From NCBI RefSeq assembly GCF_008831285.2, contig NC_045138.2, forward strand, positions 21,797,934-21,861,933: a stretch of 64,000 nucleotides of DNA. The letters are read 5' to 3'. Positions 22,801 to 35,816 of the stretch are shown piece by piece. Position numbers and translations under genes: made by a program. Source of the stretch: Nymphaea colorata. Lineage: Eukaryota > Streptophyta > Magnoliopsida > Nymphaeales > Nymphaeaceae. Numbering within the stretch: position 1 is the stretch's first letter; the number at the start of each line of letters is the position of its first letter. The notes under the pieces were generated by a model. The model ran no database searches. It was not told where the DNA came from and saw nothing but the letters and a program-made list of their open reading frames with translations.

Positions 22801-23165
22801 CACTTGGGTAAGAAACAAAAACAAGTTTTTTTTTGAATTTATTGTTATTATTGTTTTTTTGAAATTTAACCATATAGATATGATCTCTGATGAGAAACAT
22901 GTATAAAGTTAACTGTTTTCTTACTTAAATTATGCTTTTTTTAATAGTAAAAAAATGAACGGCTCTTACAACATCAAAAGTTTTGGTGGTATACGGATCA
23001 GTTTTTTTTTTTTACAAAAATGAGTCGAATTAAAACATAATTTATATTAAATTAGTGTTTATAAACACATTATAAGGTTCCTATTTGGTTTAAAACACTT
23101 TCTAACATGAATTTAATGGGTCTAGTTTTTTTATCCCTTACATAAGTGGTCAGGTACCTCCCTAT

Positions 23166-24489
<1,324 letters not shown>

Positions 24490-24986
24490 ATGGGAAGAAG
24501 AAGGAGCGGCTGCATTTCTCCGTCTGTGTTGACTTGCTCCTCGTCGACGCTGTCTGTCGTCCTCTGGAGCGTCGTTGTCCTCTTGGCGGTCATCATGTCT
24601 GAGCAGCCGGCGCAGCACCAAGCGGCGAGTTCTCCCACTCCGGAAGAGAAGCCGGCGGTTCACATCGTCTACATGGAGAGACCGCCGGAGGGGGAGGCCG
24701 CTGAGCCTGAGGCTTACCACCTCAGGACCCTCGCTTCGGTTCTTGGAAGGTATGCGGTCGTTTGAATCTAATGCCTCCTTCTCCCTCTTCGATGGTCCTT
24801 TCTTTCTTCCTTCCTTCCTTCCTTCCTTCCTTCCTTGCTTCCTTCCTTCCTTTCTTTCTTTCTTTCTTTCTTCCTTCCTTCCTTCCTTCCTTCCTTCCTT
24901 CCTTCCTTTCTTTGTTTCTTTCGTTCTTTCTTTCTGTCTCTCTTTCGTTCTTTCTTTCTTTCTTTCCTTCTCCCTCTTCGATGGTC

Positions 24987-25017
<31 letters not shown>

Positions 25018-25045
25018 TCGTTCTTTCGTTCTTTCTTTCTGCCTC

Positions 25046-25089
<44 letters not shown>

Positions 25090-26888
25090 TCGTTCTTTCG
25101 TTCTTTCTTTCTTCTTGGATTTCTTTCAATTCTTTCTCAGTTTCTGATCGTTGTTTTTCCCTTTCTGGTACTTTTCTTTTTCTATTCTTTATGTTCTTTT
25201 TCCATGAATGAACGCAGTGAAGAGGCCGCGAAGGCTGCTCTTATTTACAGCTACTCAACTGCCGCTAGCGGCTTCTCGGCGAAGCTCACCCCGGAACAAG
25301 TCGCGAAGCTCTCGAGTAGGCTCCTCTCTCTCTCTTGTCTTGTTTTTTATTATACGAAAAGATTGACGTGCACCTTCTGGTTTTCTGGTCTGGAATCCTT
25401 TTGCTGTATTGGCGTGTTTGCGATTGCCCGATTTCATTAGGAAAAGTAGGTTGGATTACGATTATGACTATTTTCAACCAATTACGAAACTGCCAGACAT
25501 TCTGACCCTTGATCATTCGCTGGCTAATCTATTATTTTGTTTGTTATCCTGAAAGGTTTCGTTCAGTAGGTTGTCCCATTTGGGGTCACTTGTGTTACTT
25601 TTAGTTTCTTGCTTCACTTGGAAGGAATTTTCGGATTCCCCAAATGCTGTTTAGACCATGCGTGTAATTTCCTTATGTTGTCCATAAGGACAAACGTTGT
25701 GCACTGACATAGAGTTTGCTGTTTATTTGACCATGTTAGGGAGTAGGCTAGATAAGTTTAGGGATGCAGTATGGTGGACGGGGTTGTAACATCGTTCCAA
25801 CATCGGTGTTTATGTTAGAGTATAGTTCTTGTTCAATCTTGTTGAAATGTGTATCTTTCTTGTTGACTGTATTATTTCCCTATACCTGATATTTAGTTCT
25901 AGGGAAACTTAGAAAATGACTGAACCAAGGATGATGAGAAACTGATTTTCAATTTTATCTGTAGTTGTCAAATGAATGTTCTTGTGATTCTATTGTTGAA
26001 GCCTGTAAGGAGGCTCAAATTTCAAGAAATATCATGTATATGTACCGAGAACCATAATCACAGACGTATCTCTCAGGTCCTTTTTTTTTGGGCGATGCTA
26101 GTTCTCAGGAAAAACTTGGGCACTTCCAAGTTCCAACAAAAAAAAAAAAATAGACAAGAACAAAATAAACTTGAAACTAAGAAGTAAATGGAAGAAATGT
26201 AAACACAGATGACTAAATGATTATGCAAAGATGTTCAAATGCAGATGTTGATGGCCACAATTTTGAGAACCAATATATGTGTAGGCGATGTAAGTAACGA
26301 TAGAAAAAAAAATGTGTGGTTTATTGATTTAATTCCATGTGAGCTGAATGAGATTTTCATCTTTGAATTCCTGCTGTATCTGAGTGATATTCTTCAAGAC
26401 TACCGATTCTGGGAGGTGATTTTGACCTAAAGTTTCTAAAGGCATACTATTGTTTCATTTATTAGATGTGATTGTGACGATGGGTGCCTAAGACACGTAG
26501 GTAATCTCGTTTGTCGTTGGTGATTTTGAGTTTGTATCAAGCAACATTTTTCTAAATTGAGTTCTTTTCTTGCTTCTTAAAATATACTTCCTGGGTCATA
26601 TGAGAATTGTCTCCATGTGGTGTCATATGGAGATTTAGCATTTGTAGTTTTATTAGTTGTTTGACCGTGTAAAATTTTCCTCAGCAATATGCTGTTTTCT
26701 TTCAGCATTTTTACTTCCTTGTTTGTTTGGCTGATTTTTGTTTCATTCCAAAACTGATATTTTAAAATTGAAAAGTGGTGAGTGATAAATATTTTGCTAT
26801 TCATCTCTTTGTAGAACAACCAGGGGTTCTGATGGTAGTTCCAGACACCATATATCAACTGCATTCAGGAACTGCAAGTGTGGATTAA
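24490..26888 (+). CDS. Stand-alone subtilisin propeptide-like / inhibitor I9 domain protein
   Basis: Exons 24490-24749, 25218-25315 and 26815-26888 join in phase to a 143-aa protein. After a basic start (MGRRR) comes a hydrophobic segment (LSVVLWSVVVLLAVI, about residues 21-35), a likely signal peptide or anchor. The I9 fold follows: PAVHIVYMERPP, EAYHLRTLASVLGSEEAAKA, LIYSYSTAASGFSAKLTPEQ, VAKLSKQPGVLMVVPDTIYQ, LHSG. This order is that of the small plant proteins that are a free subtilase prodomain with no protease domain behind it. Members are thought to inhibit or chaperone subtilisin-like proteases. The first ATG of the frame is at 24490. Intron 1 holds a long CTTT/CTTC tract. Two more copies of the last exon with the same acceptor phase lie downstream (28943, 35743), so several C-termini are possible. 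Family assignment is confident; inhibitory activity is inferred. Confidence 0.88.
24798..25115 (+). repeat. Polypyrimidine (CTTT)n/(CTTC)n tract in intron 1 of the I9 gene
   Basis: About 320 bp of almost pure pyrimidine on the coding strand, mainly CTTC and CTTT units with occasional G. A block reading CTTCTCCCTCTTCGATGGTC occurs at about 24777 and again at about 24967, which suggests that the tract grew by a 190-bp duplication that included unique flank. The long Phe/Leu/Ser ORFs in the region are artefacts of it. Confidence 0.9.
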
Positions 26889-27322
26889 AGAGAAACCTAT
26901 GAAGCTCTATCTCAAAGATGAAGATGCTGAATCAACAACTTATAAGCTAATCTATAAAATAAATGAGTTTGTAATATGCAGTGTGTGACCAGAAAGATTC
27001 TCAATAAGGATTGTGGTGTATAATGTATATAAAAGTAAAAACTTTTGGTTGCAGTTTATGATTATGACTTTTTGAGAGGGTAAAGGTTGCATTTGTTGCT
27101 TCATAGATGTACATTGTCTGATGATGGTAATTGCTTGGTCAATTACTAGTCTAATACTGTCCAGCATGAGTGAAAGAAGTTCTGCAGTGACTTTTCTGTC
27201 AACTCTTCTAGGAATCTGCGTAATTCCAATGAGTTGCCTTTTTTTTTTTTGACCGGAAGCTACCCTTCCCAGCTGTTCCTGGGAAACACTTGATTTTGGT
27301 TTATTTCTGTTATCTCCTTTTG
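26889..27322. other. Sequence between the first terminal exon and the duplicated block
   Basis: Probably the 3' UTR if exon 26815-26888 is used as the last exon, otherwise intron. A poly-T stretch lies at 27239-27250. No separate gene seen. Confidence 0.4.
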
Positions 27323-27719
27323 GTAAATCCTACACTTGCTCTTCTATGAGTTGCCTAAAGCCCTCAACATTCTAAAACCTTTAAGGGTTTGAGCACACGT
27401 GCCATCTAGCTTTTGGGCAATGCTGACCCTTTGTGATGTTGTGAGGGATAAGCAGGTAAGCTAATTCTATCAGAGTGCAAGAGGTGCATAATCATACCGT
27501 CTCAAAATTAAGTTGTAGGATAATTTTTATTGGGGCTTCAAGCTTTTTGTGCTTCATCAACATGATGATGAACAACAGAGATTTCTGCATCTGTTCAAAG
27601 TAGTTTCCAAGTGCAGATTGCTTATGGACATGGTTTTGGAAGATATTGACTTCTGTTCAATGTCCATCCTGATCTAAAGAGTTGATAAGGAATATTTGTT
27701 TCTTGTGGCTGATGAATGA

Positions 27720-28322
27720 GCTTCAAGATTGTAATGAGGTAATCTCATTATCCACGTGGAAGGAATACTATAAATATTCTGGACACATGTTTAAAAATGA
27801 TGGTATCTATTGATTGTGATGATTGATGACTTAGTTTCAAGGTTCTAATGGGGAAACTTCATTATCAGTGTGGAAAGGATGCTACAAATGTTCTGGAGAA
27901 GGCTCTATTACCTGAATAAATGCTGTGGTTCCCAGACTTCGTAGATATGAGTTTGATTGACTTCCAGTGGAAAGACTTCTTGAATTTTTAACTGTTACGG
28001 TACTTGAGGATGTTCCTTGCCTGTTTCAGCTTGGCCTCTCGTGAAAGCTGTTACATTTAACTCTCAGATCTTATACCTGTTGGTATTTGATATTCAGAGC
28101 TGCTTGGCTGATTGAGTACCCAAGTCAAGATAGCCTCATGCAGGCTAGGATTTCTGATCTAGATTGTTCTAAGCATTTGTGGAGAGGACTTTTATTTTCC
28201 TTTTATATACAGATCTTCTGCCCTTGGTATTCTTTATTAAGAGCTGCTTGACTGATTGCCTGCCCAAGTCACAATAGCGTGATGGCTGCTGGAATTCCCG
28301 ATTTAGACTGTCCTAACCATTA
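27720..28322. repeat. Small nested duplications within copy A
   Basis: Two short direct duplications predate the block duplication because both are also in copy B. In the first, about 65 bp at 27720-27783 and 27833-27897 share the frame TTCAAG-TT-TAATG-GG-AA-TCATTATC, then GTGGAA-GGAT-CTA. In the second, about 100 bp at 28079-28180 and 28223-28322 share TTGGTATT, AGAGCTGCTTG, CTGATTG, CCCAAGTCA, GATTTAGACTGTCCTAA-type blocks. Confidence 0.7.
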
Positions 28323-28942
28323 GCATCAGCTTGTATTTGCTTTCTGAACGCTTTCATTTGCTTTCACATTCTGTTCTTTGTTGGAGGTTGTGATATGTTT
28401 TGTACTTGTGTGTGGAGCAAATAGAGTTTCTGTTAATCTTCTTTAGACCTGGTTGAGGTTTATGGTGATCCATTCTGCAACTTGTTCCTTCTTTTATGGT
28501 TATGGTATTTCAAAGAATTCATGATGTTTTCCAACAAATGTATGTGCAATTGAGCATGCAAGGCATACAAGGGCATTGCATTGTCAAGTTGCCAGCTGTC
28601 ACCTGTTAAGGATGATGTTAAGTCATGGTCTGAGCGTTGCCTTCCAAGTTTCCAACACCATCTGCAAAACTATGTATTGGAAACACTAGTACTTCTGAAA
28701 GGCGGAGGACATTGCAGAAACCACAAAATGTGCCATTATGTATAACGCCCTTTTCCCAGAGAATTCTTTAAACCGTCAATTGTCGATGCGTGAGGTGCCA
28801 TTTCAGTTGTTCACGGATTTACAGGTGCTGTTGTTCATATGCAGACATGTTGTTTGTTATATGGTTGTATGTCAATTTGATTGCTGTCCCTGCAATGTTG
28901 ATTTCTTTCCTATGCGCTCATAAGTTTTTCATGTTTTGACAG

Positions 28943-29016
28943 AGGAACCTGGAGTTCTTCATGTGGCTCCGAGCATGACACACAAGCTTCATTCAGGAAC
29001 TGGTGGTGCGCGTTGA
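28943..29016 (+). other. Alternative or duplicated terminal exon 3b of the I9 gene
   Basis: After the acceptor TTTTGACAG at 28942 the frame reads (K)EPGVLHVAPSMTHKLHSG, then TGGAR and stop. It has the same phase as exon 26815-26888 (first two bases complete a Lys codon) and the same length, 74 nt including the stop. The I9 C-terminal motif PGVL-V-P...LHSG is retained, but the sequence differs in about half of its residues. It can splice to exon 2 in frame. Whether it is transcribed cannot be told from the sequence. Confidence 0.75.
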
Positions 29017-29704
29017 TATATCCCTGCTACTGAAGACCATATGTTGGTGTCTTCGTCACTGTGAAGATCACCTAGATTCTTGTCATGAAACGTCTTAACT
29101 GTCCATTTTTGAAAGGCTGTCTGAATTTCGTGAACTTTATTTTATCGGCACTCACTGTACTCCGTTCTGTTAAGTACCTAATTATGTCTCATGCTGTGAA
29201 GCCCTAGTGAGTGCATCTTTTCAGCTGATTGTAGTTATGATATATTCACTAGTATAATGCACGGACAGCGGCACATTCGACTCAAAAGTGGAATGTTTTT
29301 TTTGTAAACATAAGATGCTGCAACACAGTTTTTGTTTATTGGTTTTCTTGGCTATGGTTTATTTAGTATTGGAAAAATGATTAAGAAAAACAGTAAAAAA
29401 TATTTTAAAATATGACATTTACAACAGTAAACATCCTTATGTAGGCATAAACATCCTTATGTAGACATTCCATGATGCTATAAGATATATGACTTATAAA
29501 CTTGGGAAGAGAATTTTGCTATACCTTGGGAAATGTGATTTTTGGATGAGGAGAAAAAATTCACTGTAAATCGAAGGGGGTGAAAGAGTCGAGAATCTTA
29601 TAAGGAGAAAATTTTCACTACCGAAAAATTTTATGATCTTTTGCAAATACAGGGTGAACATTTTCCTTGGTAAATAATCACCTTGTTTGATTGTTTTGCA
29701 AGGG

Positions 29705-29790
29705 TTCATTTCGAAACGACAGATGGAGATGCCCTTCATCTTGTTCGGTTGTTGCTTAAAGCTCCCACCTTGAAGCTGTAGGTGAATCTC
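29705..29790 (+). other. Exon-like conserved ORF segment in copy A (counterpart in copy B)
   Basis: Between an AG and a GT the plus strand reads VHFETTDGDALHLVRLLLKA and PTLKL then stop. Copy B at about 36520-36600 reads VHFETTDEDALHVVWLLLKA and PTLKLQ into a GT. It looks like a captured exon, but I do not recognise the protein and the piece is short. Confidence 0.3.
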
Positions 29791-30099
29791 CCCTTCGTCT
29801 GCGTAACGGTGTATTTGATACTGCGTACCTTACCACCCTCTCTCCTTGTATCCTCCACTGGTATGACAAATTTACTCAACCTTTGACAAAAACTGACTGT
29901 CCCACCCGACAATGATAATTTTCCCACTAGACAACGTAAATACGACGTCCAGTCCATCACACCTTTGTCTTGTTTGTTTGTCTTGTTAGTAGTGTTTTTT
30001 GTCCAAAGCAACCGTCTTTTTGTATACTGTGTGTTCAATTTTGTCTTTCATGAACAAGACTGCACTATAAAGTGCTTACACAAGGCAATAACAGTTTTG

Positions 30100-31840
30100 T
30101 GCATAAATGGGGTGATCTATCAACACTTGGGCTATTGTTTGATAATCGTTCTTTTGTTTAGTGAAAATAAACACAAAAAATGAGTTGATTTGTCCTATCT
30201 ACATGCATTTGAAGCGCAAGGAGTTTGCCAAGTTTACAACAGATCTTCCAACTATTATTACAACAATATTGATGTTGGATCCTTTAGGTACTCTTATTGG
30301 ACACTTGTGGAAGTTACAAATGATGAACCTATAGTATTCATCTTTTGGATTTTATGTTTTATAAGGTTTTGATGGACAATGATGTTTTGAACGGACCACA
30401 AGCTAAAAGATCGCTTACTAAAAAAATGTTACAAAAGAGTATAAGAGTGTCAGTGATGTGACATCTAGTGAGAAAAATGTCTATAAAAGTTATGTAGCTG
30501 AATGGACCCATGAAAAGCACAGTCATTAACAAAGATGATTTTACTTATGTTGTTCTTTTGTAAGAAAAACCACAACAAATGCCACAAAAAGTTGTAAAAA
30601 AGTCATTAGCACATGCTTTTACTTATAGAAAAGCAACATTAGTAATACTTTCAAGCAAGACAGATGTTGTTCCATTCTATCAGGTATGATTCTTCAAGAG
30701 TGATTTAAGTGGCTCAATGAAAAGTGTATGGTTCACTTTCTAGGAATGTCAGTTAGCCTGCTGGGAAACTTTTCTTTGCTTTCTTAATTTGCCAAGAAGA
30801 AAGAGGTAGAGATTGTTCTAGTTCAGAGGCTTTTTTAGACTTAAAAGCATGTTTTCAGGTTTAACGTCTCTATGTCTAACCCCTTGACAATGCATGTACT
30901 CCTCGCAAAATCTCAAAGAGCAATTGCTATTATTTCTTAATGAGAAAGGTGCCCAGGCTTAAATTTGTGGAGGTTTGCCTTTAAAGATCCACCAAATAGG
31001 TTTCAGTGATGAGGCAAAAAACTAATGGCTTTCTACATGCCCTTAGTCTCTGAAATAGAGAACGAACTCATAATAACGGATCCATGGACCTTGTGGACAT
31101 CATAATGGGATACCTTTTTAGTCAAGATATAATAGCAATTGCTCTTGACGACATTGCTGAAGTACTTGCATTGTCAAGTGTTTAGACATAGAGGCCTTAA
31201 ACTTGAAAACATGTTTTTTGGTAAGTTTCAGAATTAGAACAGCCTCTATCTTTTTCCTTTTGGCAAATTAAGATAGGAAAGAAAAGTTTCTTTAGTCTTG
31301 TTCTAAAGTATTACAAATGCCTTCCGTTACTAAAAGCATGTGCTAATGATGTGCCTTTTTTTTGGTCTTTTCTTACAAGAAAACAACATCAACAAAAGCC
31401 ATTTTCACTGATGAGTGTGCTTTTCGTTCGTGCATTCAGATACATATTTTTACTGACATTTTTCTTGGCACTAGGGGTCACATCATCGACACTGTTATAC
31501 TCTTTCGTAAACATTTTTTTTTAGGTATGTGTTCTTTCAGTTTGTGGTCCACTCAAAACATCCTTGTCCAGCAAAACCTTCTAAAGCATTGAATCCAAAA
31601 AATGAGTATTACAGGTTTCTCATCTATAACTCCCACAAGTATCCAACATGAGTACTTGAAGTATCCAATATCAATATTCTTGTAGTAAGATCTGTTGTAA
31701 ACTTGGCAAACTCCTTGCTCTTCAAATGTATGTAGATAGGACAAATCAACACATCTTTTTGTGGTTATTTTCACTAAGCAACGGAACGATTATCAAACTA
31801 TAGGTCAGGTGTTTGATGGACCCCGTTTGCGCACAAAACT
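30100..31840. repeat. Long imperfect inverted repeat (foldback), about 0.8-kb arms
   Basis: The arm at about 30100-30958 is the inverted copy of about 31100-31840, with a loop of about 140 bp. Matching landmarks: AACGATTATCAAAC (right, 31777) against GTTTGATAATCGTTC (left, 30137); GGACAAATCAAC against GTTGATTTGTCC; GTAAACTTGGCAAACTCC against AGTTTGCCAAGTTTAC; GAGCAATTGCTATTAT near the loop in both. The right arm lacks about 130 bp present in the left. No transposase ORF or clear target duplication was found, so a foldback transposon or a locally made inverted duplication are both possible. Confidence 0.85.
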
Positions 31841-33196
31841 ATTATTTTTTCATATAAAAGCAACTACAATAAAAGATAACTATGTTTTCTATAAAATTAG
31901 GAAATATGTTGCTATTTCTTGACAAATGTGGGTAAGATAATATCCAATTGCTAATCTCTAGGGAAAGTATATCAGTTTTGTCTTCTACATGCACTTTATT
32001 GTGCATATTCTTTAGTTTTATCATTGTTGACCAGATTTTTTTTTTTTTATTAAATGGCATGGGCAAATAACTATTCTATACCTATAAAAGATATTTTGTC
32101 TACAAACAAAGTTACAAAAAATGCTTGTGGAAAGGAAAAGACATGGAATCTACCTAATTCTAATAAAAATTGAAGTATCATCCAGTTTTATAGTGTCGTC
32201 AAAATGACATATGCATTCAACTCTTGAGCTCACTAAAGGTCTTAAATTTGTTACAAGGAAATATTTGTCGGTCTCTTTTTTAGATGTTTCTTCTAATACT
32301 TTAGTTACAAAAATGAATAATAATGTTTATTTATGAAAAACAGTTATATGCTTTAGGTGTTGTATGAATATCTAAATATGGTTGTTTAGAAAATTGTTAT
32401 TTGAACCCTTTCTATGACACTTCTTCCGAGATTAGCATAATATTTCTAAAGAATGCTGCTTTTTAGAATTTTCCAGGCCTATCCTTTTCATTTTAACAAT
32501 TGAAACAAGTTCTGAAAAGATGGTTTCGTTTCAACTAAATCTAGCGAGAGAGAGAGAGAGAGAGAGAGAGTAGTACACTGCAATGGCAGCTACTGAAAGA
32601 GAGAGAGAGAGAGTACACTGCAATGATAGATAGGGGAAGCCCCTAGCCTGTTTGAGAAGGAAACCCTTCACTGATGTGTGAAAAGACAGAAAGAGGGAGG
32701 GAGGAGAAGAAGAAAACGTAGACCGAGGAAGATCAGAGAAGGTAGCAGGAGAGGAATGTCTCCTGATAGAGAAGGTCGCCGGAGCTCAGGGGCTGAGGCA
32801 GGGGCTATGGCCTCCCTCAGATTTTTAAAAATTCAAAAATTTACATGTAATAAAAGGGTTAGTATTCGGGGAATCTATCCAAATGCATCTCCGATGCAGA
32901 AAAAACACCTTAGTAAAATAAGGCGATCTCTGATGTCATTTTGTGCATTGCAGATGGTTTATGTAACAATGAATTGAATTAAACTGATTTGTCAACGAGT
33001 TGATACGAAGGGACCGATTCAAGCTCATTTTGAGAATATCGGTTGATAGTTGATACAATCTTCACTTCTCTTTTATATCTGATCATTCAATGAAGAAAGA
33101 GATGCATTAAAGTTAGATTACCTGAAGAAGTTCATATATGCCGTGCATTTCTATTTCTCTTCACTAAGGAACATTCCAAGCAACAGAGACAGATAC

Positions 33197-33249
<53 letters not shown>

Positions 33250-35742
33250 TACCAAGATATTACAGTATCCGCTTCCTTTCTTAGTTGAGACAACTCATTT
33301 TTTGCTCATTTATATTTTAAATTTGTGTCAGTCCATATAACCCATGATCAGAAATGAACACGTAATTTCAAGATTATCCTGTGCTTATATAATCTCATGA
33401 TCGTTACATTATGCTTGCAAGCTCAATCTCTAACTTGAGAAGAGTTTAAGGTTGGCTACTTTTTTTATGGGCGATGTGTAGGCAGTTGTCCACCTTAGAA
33501 ACTTGTTATTTTTATATCATGGGCAATTTTTCTCATTTACATATTGGTATACTTTAAAAAAATTAAAATTTGATATGCAGTACCCTTTAACAGAATTTCT
33601 GGTTCTGTCCCTCGTTCCCAAGGCAAACCTCAACTAGGTATGTTAATTTTATTAGTCAATAACTTGGGCTTGACTTGTGACGAGTAAACAAGCAAATTAA
33701 AGGACTCTAGTTGAACATGCCTTGTTCAGTTCCTTTAAGCTTTGTCAACAGTTCTAAAGCCTGACCTAATTAGAGGTCGTTTGACAGTAAGAACTAATTA
33801 GAGATAGTTTGACAGTAAGAACATTTCATGAGTATTACTCCATGAATTTGTCTGAATCTTTAAATCAAATTCGTGAAACGGTGACAAAATGTTCCTGCCA
33901 CATAACCCAATAAAAAGACAGGTGTGATCCTTTTGACGCTATCTTCATGCCTTGTTAATTCCTCAGGCCATCAGGTCGCATATTCATGCGTCCGTTTAGA
34001 AAAGCAACTTTCCACTAATCAAAGCTGTTTACTTTTTCTTCTTGTTCAATTTAAGGGCATTTTGCTTTTTGGCATTTTCTATTTAACTTAATCTGTTTTG
34101 ATGACGATCCACGTGTTTGTCTGTCCGTCCATTGAACGGGCATTGATGAATCCTACACTTGCTCTTCTATGAGTTGCCTAAAGCCCTAAACATTCTAAAC
34201 CCCTCAAGGGTTTGAGCGCTTTTGGGCAATGCTGACCTTTTGTGATGTTGTGAGGGATAAGCAGGTAAGCTAATTCTGTCGTAGTGCAAAAGGTGCGTAA
34301 CCATATCGTCTCAAAATTAAGTTGTAGGATCATTTTTATTGGGGCTTCAAGCTTTTTGTGCTTGGTCAACATGATGATGAACAACAGAGATTTCTGCTTC
34401 TGTTCAAAGGAGTTTCCGAAGTGCAGATTGCTTATGGACAAGGTTTTGGAAGATATAAACTTCTGTTCAATGTCCATCCTCATCTAAAGAGTTGATATCC
34501 TATATTTGTTTCTTGTGGCCGATGATTCAGCTTCAAGATTGTAATGAGGTAATCTCATGATCCACGTGGAAGGAATACTATAAATGTTGTGGACACATGT
34601 TTAAAACTGATGGTATCTATTGATTGTGATGACTGATGATTTAGTTTCAAGGTTCTAATGGGGGAACATCATTATTAGTGTGGAAAGGATGCTACAAATG
34701 TTCTGGAGAAGGCTCTATTAATCTCAATAAATGCAGTGGTTTCCAGACTTCGTACAGATGAGTTTGACTGAATTCCGGTGGAAAGACTTCTTGAATCTTT
34801 ACTGAGGTTGACTGTTACAGTACTTGAGGATGTTCCTTGCCTGTTTCAGCTTGGCCTCTCGTAAAAGCTGTTACATTTGACTCTCAGATCTTATACCCGT
34901 TGGTATTTGGTATTCAGAGCTGCTTGGCTGATTGAATACCCAAGTCAAGATAGCCTCATTCGGGCTAGGATTTCTGATCTAGATTGTCCTAACCAATTGT
35001 GGGGAGGACTTTTATTTTCCTTTTATATACAGATCTTCTGCCCTTGGTATTCTTTATTAAGAGCTGCTTGACTGATAGCCTGTTGGCTGCTGGAATTCCC
35101 CTTCTAGATTGTCCTAACCATTAGCATCAGCTTGTATTTGCTTTCTGAACACTTTCATTTGCTTTCACATTCTGTTCTTTGTTGGAGGATGTGATATATT
35201 TTGTACTTCTGTGTGGAGCAAGTAGAGTTTCTTTTATCTTCTTTAGACCTGGTTGAGGTTTATGGTGGTCCATTCTGCAGATTGTTCTTTTTTTTATGGT
35301 TATGGTATTTCAAAGAATTCATGATATTTTGCAACAAATGTATGAGCAATTGAGCATGCAAGGCACATGAGGGCATTGCACTGTCAAGTTGCCAGTTGCC
35401 ACCTGTTAAGGATGATGTTAAGTCATGGTTTGAGTGTTGCCTTCCAAGTTTCTAACACCATCTGCAAAACTATGTATTGGCAACACTAGTACTTCTGAAA
35501 GGCGGACGACAGCGCAGAAACCACAAAACGTGCCATTATCTATAACTCCCTTTTCCCAGCGAATTCTTTAAACCGTCATTTGTCTATGCCTGAGGTGGCA
35601 TTTCAGTTGTTCACGGATTTACAGGTGCTGTTGTTCATATGTAGACATATTGTTTGTTATATGGTTGTATGTCAATTTGATTGCTGTCCCTGCAAAGTTG
35701 ATTTCTTTCCTATGCGCTCATAAGTTTTTCATGTTTTGACAG

Positions 35743-35816
35743 AGGAACCTGGAGTTCTTCATGTGGCTCCGTGCATGACACACAAGCTTCATTCAGGAAC
35801 TGGTGGTGCGCATTGA
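35743..35816 (+). other. Alternative or duplicated terminal exon 3c of the I9 gene
   Basis: Same acceptor (TTTTGACAG) and 74-nt length as exon 3b. It encodes (K)EPGVLHVAPCMTHKLHSG, then TGGAH and stop. It differs from 3b by Ser-to-Cys and Arg-to-His only, so both amino-acid differences are single-base changes. The frame and splice phase are intact. It lies more than 10 kb from exon 2, so use in a mature transcript is less certain than for 3a. Confidence 0.7.

Larger units (their letters stand above)
27323..34147. repeat. Large direct tandem duplication, copy A
   Basis: The segment starting AATCCTACACTTGCTCTTCT at 27323 recurs at 34148, and the sequence just before copy B (about 34017-34147, with TGTTTACTTTTTCTTCTT and CGTGTTTGTC) recurs at the end of copy B (about 39665-39788). 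The copies are therefore head-to-tail. By eye the first 2.5 kb are around 90% or more alike. Copy A is longer. It keeps the complete foldback arms (about 30100-31840) and has additional sequence at about 32733-32895 and 33250-34005. It contains one copy of the I9 terminal exon (28943-29016). Confidence 0.9.

Noticed and set aside
22162-22824. ORFs with long Tyr-Ile runs (also near 23070-23345)
   Set aside because: They are translations of (TA)n and (GA)n microsatellites.
24575-25440. Overlapping Phe/Leu/Ser-rich ORFs on the plus strand and Glu/Arg/Lys-rich ORF on the minus strand
   Set aside because: Artefacts of the CTTT/CTTC intron tract of the I9 gene.
28738-28923. Small ORF before exon 3b as an extra exon
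   Set aside because: The start codon is missing in the duplicate copy near 35545 and the frame is not clearly kept.
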